NCBI GenBank assembly: GCA_036272915.1 | Contig: DATAXV010000048.1 | Location: 1 to 6,939 of the forward strand | Direction of reading: 5' to 3' | DNA from: DATAXV01 sp036272915 | GTDB taxonomy: Bacteria > Chloroflexota > Dormibacteria > Dormibacterales > Dormibacteraceae | Length of the DNA: 6,939 bases | In this document: positions 1 to 6,544 of the stretch, piece after piece | How positions within the stretch are numbered: the first letter of the stretch is position 1 | Layout of the letters: the number at the start of each line of letters is the position of its first letter | The notes under the pieces: model-generated | Database searches by the model: none | What the model was told of the DNA's origin: nothing | Seen by the model: the letters and a program-made list of their open reading frames with translations, nothing else | Position numbers and translations under genes: made by a program

Positions 1-434
1 GGGCCGGGCCGTCCGGCTCAGGGCCAGCAGCCCGAACAGGACGCCGCCGACCAGGAAGACCGGGTCGAACACCGGGGCCAGCGGGATCGCCAGCTCCCTG
101 CTCACCAGGGTGATCAGGTCGACGATCACCCCCTGCGCGCCCCGAAGCCCCAGCGCCGCGCACGCGACCCAGGCCGCCGCGAGCGACATCAAGCGGGGGA
201 GCGGCGTTCTGTCCCGCATCAACAGCCCGCCAGGACGGCGGCGACGGCGGGCAGAATGGCCGCGGCGACGTCGATCCAGCGCAACGGACCCGACAGCGGG
301 CGGCCCTCCAGACCCGCTCCACCGCCGGACAGCCAGTAGACGTGGACGGCGCAGAACAGCGGCGACCAGACCAGGACGGCGAAACCGATGACGACGTGGC
401 GGCGGGCGGCGCCGGCCTCAGAGACGGGGACTGA
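1..434 (-). pseudogene. broken DUF3995-like small membrane protein gene, partial at window edge
   Basis: Two consecutive minus-strand open stretches together resemble one DUF3995-type membrane protein. The first (434 to 219) has no ATG, GTG or TTG start after an in-frame TGA at 435-437. It encodes a hydrophobic helix followed by HVYWLSGG, the family's characteristic motif, and a second helix ending in LAGC. The second (219 to the edge) starts with an ATG that shares its A with the first stretch's TGA. It continues with a third helix (LMSLAAAWVACAALGLRG) and FDPVFLVGGVLFGLLAL, as expected for the C-terminal half of the family. The seam is a frame change near the G-rich run at about 222-235. 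A short ATG frame (485 to 435) lies in phase upstream of the TGA and could be the lost N-terminus. I infer a decayed gene. The alternatives are two coupled genes, a rare start codon, or sequence errors. The family assignment comes from motif memory and is moderate. The function of DUF3995 is unknown. Confidence 0.5.
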
Positions 435-435
435 T

Positions 436-589
436 CAGCTCCCGTCCCGGTGACCCACCACCGGACCGCGAAGTGCTCCGGCCATGGAGAAGGTGCTCAA
501 CGGCGGATGCAGCCGAAGCTCCTCTATCGGTCTCACCGCAGCGGGTGGGAGTGTAGGAGTCGATCCGCCGCCCTCCGGCCACTCGGCGG
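436..589. other. intergenic stretch behind the DUF3224 gene
   Basis: These 154 bases follow the DUF3224 stop and precede the broken membrane gene. The one structure I can point to is a small hairpin at 447-464: CCGGTG and CACCGG arms around a six-base loop. It has no T-run, so its value as a terminator is uncertain. A 16-codon ATG frame on the minus strand (485 to 435) may be the remains of the start of the downstream broken gene. I see no convincing promoter. Confidence 0.3.
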
Positions 590-1006
590 TCAACCCGCCG
601 CGATCCCGTAGTCGAGCGAATACGCGACCTCCTGATCGCCGTGCCGGCTCACGTGGCCGCCCTCGCCGGTCAGACCCTCCAGTTGCCCGGTGCCGCTGCC
701 GGCGACGACCGTGAAGCGGGTGGTCGCGGCACCATCCTCCCAGGCTCCGTCCGAACGGAGGACGAAGGTGCCGGCGCGGTCGGCGAGGCGGCCGACGAAA
801 CGCTCGTAGCCGCGATACTCGGCCCGGTCGGCGGCGGGATAGACCATCACGCTGAGGCTGGTCGACTCCCCCTCCAGATCGCCGCGCCAGGTGGTGACGA
901 TCCGCGCCGTGGTCATCCGTGGAGCGCCCTCGTGCTCGGCGCCGTCCTTCTCGTCCCAGCCGCTGATCGAGAACGTGCCGGTGGCGTGTATGGCAGTGGT
1001 GGACAT
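590..1006 (-). CDS. DUF3224 domain-containing protein
   Basis: This is a 138-residue cytoplasmic protein made of a single DUF3224 domain. It shows the family's sequence landmarks in order: an N-terminal ATGTFSISGWDEK (residues 8-20), a central TTARIVTTWRGDLEGESTS strand pair (32-50), YRGYERFVGRLADRAGTFVL (64-83), and a glycine-rich end VAGSGTGQLEGLTGEGG (101-117) followed by YSLDY. The length matches the family's usual 120-140 residues. There is no signal peptide or membrane segment. The ATG at 1006 is chosen because a near-perfect AAGGAGGT site sits six bases upstream and the family homology begins right there; longer in-phase readings are not supported. The molecular function of DUF3224 is unknown to me. 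It faces an AraC-type regulator across a roughly 117-base gap, so control by that regulator is plausible. The gene appears intact and monocistronic, since the next gene downstream is broken. Confidence 0.93.
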   Translation of the reverse strand: MSTTAIHATGTFSISGWDEKDGAEHEGAPRMTTARIVTTWRGDLEGESTSLSVMVYPAADRAEYRGYERFVGRLADRAGTFVLRSDGAWEDGAATTRFTVVAGSGTGQLEGLTGEGGHVSRHGDQEVAYSLDYGIAAG

Positions 1007-1012
1007 CTGTGC

Positions 1013-1020
1013 ACCTCCTT
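1013..1020 (-). promoter_or_regulatory. ribosome binding site of the DUF3224 gene
   Basis: AAGGAGGT on the minus strand is an almost full-length anti-16S match, six bases from the ATG at 1006. It fixes the start of the DUF3224 gene and implies strong translation. Confidence 0.85.
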
Positions 1021-1028
1021 CGATGGAT

Positions 1029-1054
1029 CGGTTCGCCGGCCTGCCGATTCGCCG
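1029..1054. repeat. imperfect 16-base-period direct repeat, possible operator
   Basis: CGGTTCGCCG at 1029-1038 recurs as CGATTCGCCG at 1045-1054 (9 of 10 identical; 12 of 16 over the full period). It lies between the divergent AraC-type regulator and DUF3224 genes, just upstream of the DUF3224 ribosome binding site. AraC-family proteins commonly bind direct repeats, so an operator is possible. In DNA this GC-rich a short repeat can also be chance. Confidence 0.35.
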
Positions 1055-1123
1055 ACGCGCCGGGTCGTGGGTACAGTCTCGGGCACGGGACGATCGAGGT
1101 CTTGGACAAACGCGCCACGCGGC

Positions 1124-1912
1124 GTGCTCGACCGGAGGGACGGCGAGCGGCGCTTCCATCTGGACCGTGTGCCACCCGCCGACGACCTTCTCGAGGTGGT
1201 CGAGCATCTCTGGATCGTCCGCTGGGATCTTCGCGGGCGGCCTCCCTATCCACAGCACACGCTCCCCCACCCGGCCGTCCACCTCGCCGTCGAGGCGGGC
1301 CAGGCTCAGATCTACGGCGTCACCCGCGGCCGGTTCACGCGTGTGCTCCGGGACGCCGGCTGGGCCTTCGCCGTCAAGTTCACACCGGCCGGCTTCCACC
1401 AGATCCTGAAGGGCCCGGTGTCGGCGCTCACCGATCGCCGCGTCGCGGTCGGAACGATCCTCGGCGGCCCCGGCCGGGAGCTGGTCCGCGGGATCAGGGC
1501 GGAGCCCGAGGATGAGGGGCGCATCGAACTCGCCATGGCCTTCGTCCGGGCGCGCATCGGGGACGGCGATTCGAGGGTGGCGACCGTCAACGGCGTCGTC
1601 GCCCGAATCGCCGCCGAGGCCGATCTGCTGCGAGCGGAGCAGGTCGCCGAGCGCACGGGGATCGCGCGGCGAACGCTGCAGCGGCTCTTCCAGGAGTACG
1701 TGGGGGTCGGTCCCAAGTGGGTCATTCGGCGGTACCGCCTCCACGAGGCGGCGGAGCGGCTCGCCGCCGGAGATTCTGTCGACCTCGCCGACCTGGCCCT
1801 CGAGCTCGGCTATTTCGACCAGGCCCACCTCGCCCGGGACTTCCACGCCACGACCGGCAGCACGCCGGCCGAGTACGCGCGCCGGAACGCGACGAACGGC
1901 GCCGAGGGCTGA
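1124..1912 (+). CDS. AraC family transcriptional regulator with DUF6597-like N-terminal domain
   Basis: This is a DNA-binding regulator of about 262 residues. The N-terminal half carries hallmarks of the DUF6597 sensor domain found fused to AraC HTH domains: LLEVVEHLWIVRWDLRG (22-38), TLPHPAVHLAVE (46-57), GVTRGRFTRVL (65-75) and AVKFTPAGFHQIL (83-95). The C-terminal AraC domain spans about 155-255. Its first helix-turn-helix is LLRAEQVAERTGIARRTLQRLFQEYVGVGPKWVIRRYRL (168-206), and its second is DLADLALELGYFDQAHLARDFHATTGSTPAEY (220-251), which matches the classical family signature. The start is uncertain: GTG at 1124 gives a family-like N-terminus, but GTG at 1067 is also open and would add 19 residues. 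Neither has a clear ribosome binding site, so leaderless translation is possible. It is divergent from the DUF3224 gene, its most likely target, and convergent with the dehydrogenase-like gene. The ligand cannot be told from the sequence. Confidence 0.9.
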   Translation: MLDRRDGERRFHLDRVPPADDLLEVVEHLWIVRWDLRGRPPYPQHTLPHPAVHLAVEAGQAQIYGVTRGRFTRVLRDAGWAFAVKFTPAGFHQILKGPVSALTDRRVAVGTILGGPGRELVRGIRAEPEDEGRIELAMAFVRARIGDGDSRVATVNGVVARIAAEADLLRAEQVAERTGIARRTLQRLFQEYVGVGPKWVIRRYRLHEAAERLAAGDSVDLADLALELGYFDQAHLARDFHATTGSTPAEYARRNATNGAEG

Positions 1913-1913
1913 G

Positions 1914-1947
1914 CCGGTGGCCGGCCCGGCGGCGACGGGCTCACCGG
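1914..1947. terminator. hairpin between convergent genes, possible bidirectional terminator
   Basis: The arms are CCGGTG (1914-1919) with CACCGG (1942-1947), and an inner stem GCCCG (1924-1928) with CGGGC (1936-1940), with a small asymmetric bulge and a seven-base loop. It begins two bases after the AraC stop and overlaps the stop codon of the opposing gene. There is no T-tract, which is common for actinobacterial hairpins but weakens the call. Confidence 0.4.
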
Positions 1948-2969
1948 AGTTCGTCTTCCAGCGGCCGGCCCTCCAGAAGTGCGCGGTACGTCTCCAGCTG
2001 GTGCCGCCAGGTCCGCTCCTGCTCCCGGGGCGTGTTCCCCCACGAGGTGTACGCCGGGACCAGGAGGACCCGATCGCCCCCCGTCTCCCGCAGCCTCTCC
2101 TGGAGCGGCTCTGGATAGGCGCCCTCGACGGCAACCCGGCGCACCCTCCCCTCGGCCAGCGCCTCGAGCAGCGCATGTCCGTCGACGACGCCGGGGTCGG
2201 AGGTGGTGTTGACGAGGTTGATCCCTCGGGCCCGCGCCAGCGCATCGTGGTCGATCAGGCCACGCGTGGTCAGGATCGGCGTGTGGATGGTGACGTGGTC
2301 GGCCTCCTCCATCAGCGCCGGCAGGGTCACGTGGCGGATCCCCATTTCCTCTTCCAGGTCGGGACGCCGGGTGCGCGACCAGCAGATGACGCGCATCCCC
2401 CAGGAGGCGGCGAGCTGCGCGACCAGCCGACCGATCTGACCCAGCCCGACCACGCCCAGGGTCGAGCCGAGGAGCCCGTTGCGGGCGCCGATGGCCATCC
2501 CGCGATCAGCGCCGGTGCCGCCGGAGCTCGCCTCGAGGTGCGCCGGAAGCAGGCCGAGCTCGAGGGCGAAGAGCAGCGTGAGCGCGCTCTCGGCGACGGC
2601 GAGACTGGGCAGGGCCGGGGAGGTCAGCAGCACGCCACGCCGCCTGAGGCCGGCGACGTCGAAGAAGGTGTCGTAGACGCGTGCCTCGCGGGTGGCCCCC
2701 ATGTAGGTGACGATCCGGAGTCCCCCGCAGGCCGCGTCCGCCGCCTCGACACTGAGGTAAGGCCCGTACCAGGGATGGTTCATGAGGTAGCCGCCCGGGC
2801 GCAGCAGGGCAAGCCGCCCGGCGGCCTCCTCCGTGCTCCGCACCGAAGCTCCGGCGGCGCCGAGGCTGACCAGCCGGACGCCGAACCCGGCGGCGACCTC
2901 GTCGACCCATTCCGGGGGGCGGGCACCCGTGTGGCAGACGATGAGCGCGTGCTCGGCCATCGAGACCAT
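1941..2969 (-). CDS. D-isomer-specific 2-hydroxyacid dehydrogenase-like protein with altered active site
   Basis: This is a 342-residue protein of the NAD(P)-dependent D-2-hydroxyacid dehydrogenase superfamily. The substrate-binding half is followed by AVAESALTLLFALELGLL (124-141), and the Rossmann domain has GLGQIG at 175-180. The end of the second strand reads CWSRTRRP with no acidic residue, which suggests NADP rather than NAD. Family members normally use an Arg, a Glu and a His. The Glu is present in PEP (E287). The Arg region, usually NxxRG, reads NTTSDPG (254-260) with no Arg, and the His in the usual TPH position is Ala (VPAYTSWG, A306). Canonical oxidoreduction is therefore doubtful; it may be a divergent subfamily or a non-catalytic binder. 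ATG 2969 starts 16 bases after the MFS stop; ATG 2960 is an equal alternative, and neither has a clear ribosome binding site. It is the last gene of the isomerase-transporter operon. The family call is firm; the substrate is unknown. Confidence 0.9.
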   Translation of the reverse strand: MVSMAEHALIVCHTGARPPEWVDEVAAGFGVRLVSLGAAGASVRSTEEAAGRLALLRPGGYLMNHPWYGPYLSVEAADAACGGLRIVTYMGATREARVYDTFFDVAGLRRRGVLLTSPALPSLAVAESALTLLFALELGLLPAHLEASSGGTGADRGMAIGARNGLLGSTLGVVGLGQIGRLVAQLAASWGMRVICWSRTRRPDLEEEMGIRHVTLPALMEEADHVTIHTPILTTRGLIDHDALARARGINLVNTTSDPGVVDGHALLEALAEGRVRRVAVEGAYPEPLQERLRETGGDRVLLVPAYTSWGNTPREQERTWRHQLETYRALLEGRPLEDELR

Positions 2970-2985
2970 TAGAAGCCGTCGCGGA

Positions 2986-4191
2986 TCAGGCGGTGGCCCG
3001 TCGCGACCTCTCGCGGGTGACGCCGGCGAGCAGGAACATGATCGTGGCCAGGCCCCCCACCGTCCAGAGGGCGTTGCCCAACCCGAGGTGCTGCGCGAGC
3101 AGCCCGATCAGGGGTGGTCCGACGAGGAAGCCGGCATAGCCGATCGGGGCGACCGTGGCGATCGCCTCGGCCGACCGTCCGGGGGTGTCTCCGGCGGCAC
3201 TGATGATGGCCGGGAAGACGATGGCGGTGCCGATGCCCCAGAGGAACGCCCCGACGTACGCCACCGCCGTGATCGGAGATTCAAGGACGACGCCGACGCC
3301 GATCAGGGCGATGAGGGCGCTGACCCTCACCGTGCGGCTTCGTCCCAGCCAGCCGATGCTCCAGGTGCCGGCGGCGCGGCTGAGCGCCATCGCCACGGCG
3401 AAGGTCGTGTAGGCGGCGGCGCCGGCGGCCGGAGCGGTGTGGCGGACGGTGTCGAAGTAGATCCCCAGCCAGTCCGAGGCGGCTCCCTCGATGAGCGTGG
3501 CGCAGGCCATGACGACGCCCATCAGGACCAGGGTGACGGTGAGAAGCCGGACCCTGTCGACCGGCGCGTGGACCTCCTCGGTCGGCCCGACGACGACCAC
3601 CTCGCGCCGGTCGACCAGGAAGAGCGTGAGCAGTGCCAGCACGCCGATCAGGCAGAGGGCGGCGGAGATGATGAAGTGCACCTGGATCGGCACCCGGACG
3701 GCGGCCGCCGCCGCGCCGATGCCGGCGGAGGCGAAGCTGCCGACGCTCCAGGCGGCATGGTACTGCGGCATCCAGGGCTTGCCCGCGGCCGCCTCGACGC
3801 CGTGGCCGTGGATGTTCATGGCCACGTCCCAGGAGCCGTAGCCGAAGCCGAACAGCAAGAGGGCGAAGGCGAGCTGGACGATCGACTGGACCATGCCCAG
3901 GGCGAGCAGTCCGAGCAGGGTGGTGACCGTGGCCATGGCCACCACCGTGCGGCTGCCGAACCGGTTCGACAGCCGCCCCGTGATCGGGGTCGAGAGCACG
4001 GCTCCGATCGAGCTGCCGAGGAGGGCCAGACCGAGCTCGCCGGGCGCGGCGTCGAGGCGCGCCCGGACCTCGGGCAGCCGCGACACCCAGGTCGCCTGGA
4101 CCACGCCGGACAGGACGAAGACCCCGCCGGTCGCCAGCGCCGCCCGGCGCAGCACCGGGTAGGAGGCGTTCTCGGGCCGGATCCGGGTCAC
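2986..4191 (-). CDS. MFS transporter, YbjJ-like
   Basis: This is a 401-residue integral membrane protein with about 12 hydrophobic segments, the usual size for the major facilitator superfamily. Motif A between helices 2 and 3 reads TGRLSNRFGSR (71-81). The segment GFGYGSWDVAMNIHG (115-129), then MPQYHAAWSVGSF (141-153), resembles the E. coli YbjJ group of MFS proteins (PF07690). A charged central loop near 190-212 separates the two six-helix halves. The substrate is not readable from the sequence; the neighbours point to a sugar-like or hydroxy-acid compound, by inference only. The start is GTG at 4191, about 42 bases after the isomerase stop and lacking a good ribosome binding site. A tetrapeptide frame (ATG at 4202) ends with a TGA that overlaps this GTG as GTGA, so coupling is conceivable. 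It is the middle gene of a three-gene operon with the isomerase upstream and the dehydrogenase-like gene 16 bases downstream. Confidence 0.93.
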   Translation of the reverse strand: MTRIRPENASYPVLRRAALATGGVFVLSGVVQATWVSRLPEVRARLDAAPGELGLALLGSSIGAVLSTPITGRLSNRFGSRTVVAMATVTTLLGLLALGMVQSIVQLAFALLLFGFGYGSWDVAMNIHGHGVEAAAGKPWMPQYHAAWSVGSFASAGIGAAAAAVRVPIQVHFIISAALCLIGVLALLTLFLVDRREVVVVGPTEEVHAPVDRVRLLTVTLVLMGVVMACATLIEGAASDWLGIYFDTVRHTAPAAGAAAYTTFAVAMALSRAAGTWSIGWLGRSRTVRVSALIALIGVGVVLESPITAVAYVGAFLWGIGTAIVFPAIISAAGDTPGRSAEAIATVAPIGYAGFLVGPPLIGLLAQHLGLGNALWTVGGLATIMFLLAGVTRERSRRATA

Positions 4192-4233
4192 GCCGAGGTC
4201 ATGCGGCCGCGGCCGCCGCGCCGTCGCCCGATC

Positions 4234-5052
4234 TCAGCTCTCCGAGATGCGCCGGGCGATCTGGGCCACGCCCGCCCTCTCCTCGCCCGGTCCCTCGAAG
4301 ATGACCACGAAGTCGCCGTCGAAGGCCGCCTTCCGAGCCAGATCCAGACACCGGCCGAAGTCGCCCTCGTCGATGACGCCGGGAGCCGAGAAGGCGGCCT
4401 TGGCGTGGACCGTGGTCGCGTGCGGGAGCAGGCTGGCCAGGCCGTCGTACTTGCCCGGCCCCTTGGCGTTGCCGAAGTCGACGCACAGGCCCACCTGGCC
4501 TCCGAGCCGGTCGAGGATGGTGAGAAGGGCAGGAGGATCCAGGGCCAGCTGGTGCCAGTTCTCGGTGATCACCTGGACACCCCTGCCGCGCGCGTATTCG
4601 GAGAGCGCGCGCAGCGCCTCCACGCTCCGCCCGACGGCGTCTTCGCCGGCCTCGGCATCGCCGGCGACGATCCGCACGCGCTCCGCGCCCACGGCGGCGG
4701 CGACATCGATCCAGCCCCGGATCAGAGCCAGCTGGCGCTCACGCTCGGCCGGGTCCTCGGCGGTGGGGTCGCCCTCGTCGATGAGCAGGGTGCTGAGGCT
4801 GACGCCGGCCGAGGCCAGCACGCCGCGGAACCGGTCCAGATAGTCGGAGTCGGTGCTGGCGAAGTGGAAGTGGCAGACCTCCAGGCGCTCGATGCCCAGG
4901 TCGGCGACCAGCGCAGGCAGCTGCAGCAGGTCGCACTCCCCCTCCCCGTACGGCTTGCGCAGCGTCCGCGGCTGCCCCTCGCCGGGTGCGCCGTCGTAGA
5001 CCGGCCCCAGCGTGTTGTGCAGGCTCCAGCTCGATACCGCCAGTTGCGTCAT
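4234..5052 (-). CDS. sugar phosphate isomerase/epimerase (xylose isomerase-like TIM barrel)
   Basis: This is a 272-residue cytoplasmic protein of the AP-endonuclease-2/xylose-isomerase-like TIM barrel superfamily (PF01261). It opens with LAVSSWSLHNTLG (4-16), typical of this group. Likely divalent-metal ligands sit at strand ends: E164 in VITENWHQ, D192 in LCVDFGNAKG, H216 in TVHAKAAF and E253 in VIFEGPGEE. H61 and H63 in CHFHFAS are further candidates near the pocket. Members isomerise or epimerise sugars and related polyols or keto acids; the exact substrate cannot be read here. ATG 5052 is preferred because homology begins there and AGGAGGT lies nine bases upstream. The in-phase ATG at 5100 would add a 16-residue tail unlike the family. 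It is the first gene of an apparent operon with the MFS transporter and the dehydrogenase-like gene, so it probably acts on the transported compound. It is either driven by its own promoter in 5053-5280 or read through from the sigma operon. Confidence 0.92.
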   Translation of the reverse strand: MTQLAVSSWSLHNTLGPVYDGAPGEGQPRTLRKPYGEGECDLLQLPALVADLGIERLEVCHFHFASTDSDYLDRFRGVLASAGVSLSTLLIDEGDPTAEDPAERERQLALIRGWIDVAAAVGAERVRIVAGDAEAGEDAVGRSVEALRALSEYARGRGVQVITENWHQLALDPPALLTILDRLGGQVGLCVDFGNAKGPGKYDGLASLLPHATTVHAKAAFSAPGVIDEGDFGRCLDLARKAAFDGDFVVIFEGPGEERAGVAQIARRISES

Positions 5053-5061
5053 GGCCCATCC

Positions 5062-5068
5062 ACCTCCT
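5062..5068 (-). promoter_or_regulatory. ribosome binding site of the isomerase gene
   Basis: AGGAGGT on the minus strand lies nine bases before ATG 5052. It decides the start in favour of the shorter protein over the in-phase ATG at 5100. A second, out-of-phase ATG at 5059 is closer but opens a shadow frame. Confidence 0.75.
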
Positions 5069-5104
5069 GATCCCACAATGACATGCTCACGAGGCCCCAC
5101 GCCA

Positions 5105-5282
5105 TCAGGCCGGATGGACCAGGGGCATGGCCTGCTCGGCGACGCGCGTCAGCGCGCCCTCCTCGTGGACGTTACCGAGAAAGGCGAGAGGGTGGTCGAT
5201 GCCGGCCGGCTTCGCGATCGTCGGCAGCGCCCTCGGGTGAGGCGGTGTTGCCCTCGACCCCAAGCGCGTCACCGCGGCTCAT
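5105..5282 (-). pseudogene. unidentified short coding remnant or frameshifted small gene behind the sigma gene
   Basis: This short stretch fills most of the gap between the sigma factor stop and the isomerase. An ATG at 5282 overlaps the sigma stop as ATGA and opens 36 codons beginning MSRGDALGVEGNTASPEGA. A different frame, from about 5230 to TGA at 5105, reads ALPTIAKPAGIDHPLAFLG then NVHEEGALTRVAEQAMPLVHPA. Its codons show the genome's coding signature: nearly all third positions are G or C and second positions are mixed. Joining the two by one frame change near 5225-5235 gives a protein of about 60 residues. The second frame can instead be read alone from GTG 5272 (55 residues), but its first 15 codons include AGG, GCA and ACA and look less coding. 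I do not recognise the product. It could be a decayed gene end, a small coupled gene with a sequence error, or chance. Confidence 0.4.
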
Positions 5283-6544
5283 GCGTCGGGCGTCCGCGAT
5301 CCGGCGGAGACCTCGGCGGCCCTCGCCTCCAGATAGCGCTTCTCGGGCAGGTTCGTGGCGAACCTGGCCGCCGCCCGGTACGCCTCGGCCGCACCTGTGG
5401 CGTCACCGGAGAGCTCGCGCAGATGGGCGCGGACCGCGTGCACGCGGTGATGGCGGGCCATGCGGGAGTCCGCGCTCAGCTCATCAACCACGCGGAGGCC
5501 GGCCGCGGGGCCGTCGACCATGGCCGTGGCAACCGCCCGGTTCAGCGTGACCATCGGGTTCGGCGAGACCGCCTCGAGCAGGCCATAGAGGGCGAGCACC
5601 TCCTGCCAGTCGGTGTCATCGACCCTCGCCGCCTCGTCGTGGACGGCGGCGATCGCGGCCTGGAGCTGGTAGGGGCCGAGCCGAGTCCTGGACAGGGAAT
5701 CGGCGATCAGGGCCACCCCCTCCTCGATGAGCCGGCGGTCCCACAGCGACCGGTCCTGCTCGCCCAGCGGCACCAATCCTCCCTCCGGCGTGGTGCGGGC
5801 GGCGCGGCGGGCCTCGGTGAGCAGCATCAGGGCGAGCAGGCCGCTCACCTCGCCGTCGAGGGGGAGCTGGCCGTGCAGCATTCGGGCCAGGCGGGTCGCC
5901 TCGGTGGTGAGCTCGCTCCTGAGCAGGCTCGCCCCCTCAGTGCTGGTGTAGCCCTCGTTGAAGATGAGGTAGAGGACCTGGAGGACGGCCCGAAGACGCT
6001 CCGGCCGCTCCTCCTCGGGAGGCAGGGCGAACTCGCCACCCGACTGGCGGATGCTCTGCTTGGCGCGGCTGATCCGCTGCGCCATGGTCGCCTCGGGGAC
6101 AAGGAACGCCCGCGCGATCTCGGCGGTGGTGAGCCCGCCGACCGCGCGCAGGGTCAGCGCGATCTGCGTCGGCGCGGACAGCGCCGGATGGCAGCAGAGG
6201 AAGAGCATGGCCAGCGTGTCGTCCCGTCCGCCCAGACGATCGGCGTCGGCCGGAGGCGCGACCCGGCTGTCGACGGGCTCGGCGGCGGCGATCCGGTCCT
6301 CGCGCCGCCGCCGTGCGATGTCGGACCGGCTCCAGTCGGCGATCCGGCGGTTGGCGACCGTGATCAGCCAGCCCGAGGGGCTGTCCGGCACGCCCTGCTC
6401 CGGCCACTGCACGGAGGCGGCGATCAGCGCCTCCTGAACGGCTTCCTCGCAGACGTCGAAGCGGCCCCAGCGCCGGACCAGCGAGCCGAGGACCTGTGGT
6501 ACCAGCGGACGCAGCAGATCCTCGAGCCATCGCTGATCGCTCAC
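5279..6544 (-). CDS. RNA polymerase ECF sigma factor, ECF42 type with C-terminal extension
   Basis: This 421-residue alternative sigma factor is about twice the length of a minimal ECF sigma. Region 2 spans about residues 10-75, with FDVCEEAVQEALIAASVQWP (29-48) and the -10-recognising part GWLITVANRRIADWSRSD (58-75). The linker carries DDTLAMLFLCCHPALS (108-123). Region 4 is about 125-167, with the helix-turn-helix GLTTAEIARAFLVPEATMAQRISRAKQSI (137-165). The rest is an alpha-helical, TPR-like extension opening with LYLIFNEGYTST (191-202) and containing YQLQAAIAAVHDEAA and SPNPMVTLNRAVA. This architecture beside a YCII/DGPF protein defines the ECF42 group, which lacks a classical anti-sigma factor; the extension is thought to matter for activity. 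Start GTG 6544 overlaps the YCII stop as GTGA, so the two are translationally coupled; an ATG-initiated extension inside the YCII gene is rejected. It probably directs transcription of DGPF-type genes, including its own operon. Confidence 0.95.
   Translation of the reverse strand: MSDQRWLEDLLRPLVPQVLGSLVRRWGRFDVCEEAVQEALIAASVQWPEQGVPDSPSGWLITVANRRIADWSRSDIARRRREDRIAAAEPVDSRVAPPADADRLGGRDDTLAMLFLCCHPALSAPTQIALTLRAVGGLTTAEIARAFLVPEATMAQRISRAKQSIRQSGGEFALPPEEERPERLRAVLQVLYLIFNEGYTSTEGASLLRSELTTEATRLARMLHGQLPLDGEVSGLLALMLLTEARRAARTTPEGGLVPLGEQDRSLWDRRLIEEGVALIADSLSRTRLGPYQLQAAIAAVHDEAARVDDTDWQEVLALYGLLEAVSPNPMVTLNRAVATAMVDGPAAGLRVVDELSADSRMARHHRVHAVRAHLRELSGDATGAAEAYRAAARFATNLPEKRYLEARAAEVSAGSRTPDA

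Noticed and set aside
1770..1785. TGTCGA in the AraC gene as an ECF42 promoter -35 element
   Set aside because: It is internal to a coding region, with no gene start downstream at a suitable distance. Six-base matches like this are frequent in GC-rich DNA.
1141..1912. mobile element or horizontally acquired island
   Set aside because: I saw no transposase, integrase, terminal inverted repeats or tRNA, and the base composition looks uniform throughout the window.
590..2245. 551-codon minus-strand frame that contains the DUF3224 protein as its C-terminal part
   Set aside because: The upstream part is antisense to the AraC regulator and has no family resemblance. The strong ribosome binding site at 1013-1020 marks the true start at 1006.
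4188..4216. tetrapeptide frame (ATG 4202) overlapping the MFS start, preceded by the 14-base palindrome GCGGCCGCGGCCGC
   Set aside because: The mini-frame has no ribosome binding site. The palindrome is a tandem GCGGCC expected by chance in such GC-rich DNA and has no loop to form a useful hairpin. It is mentioned only as a possible coupling device.
2833..5070. 745-codon plus-strand open frame opposite the isomerase, MFS and dehydrogenase genes
   Set aside because: The translation is a low-complexity mix rich in Asp, Arg, Gly and Glu, with no domain, and it runs antisense to three well-supported genes.
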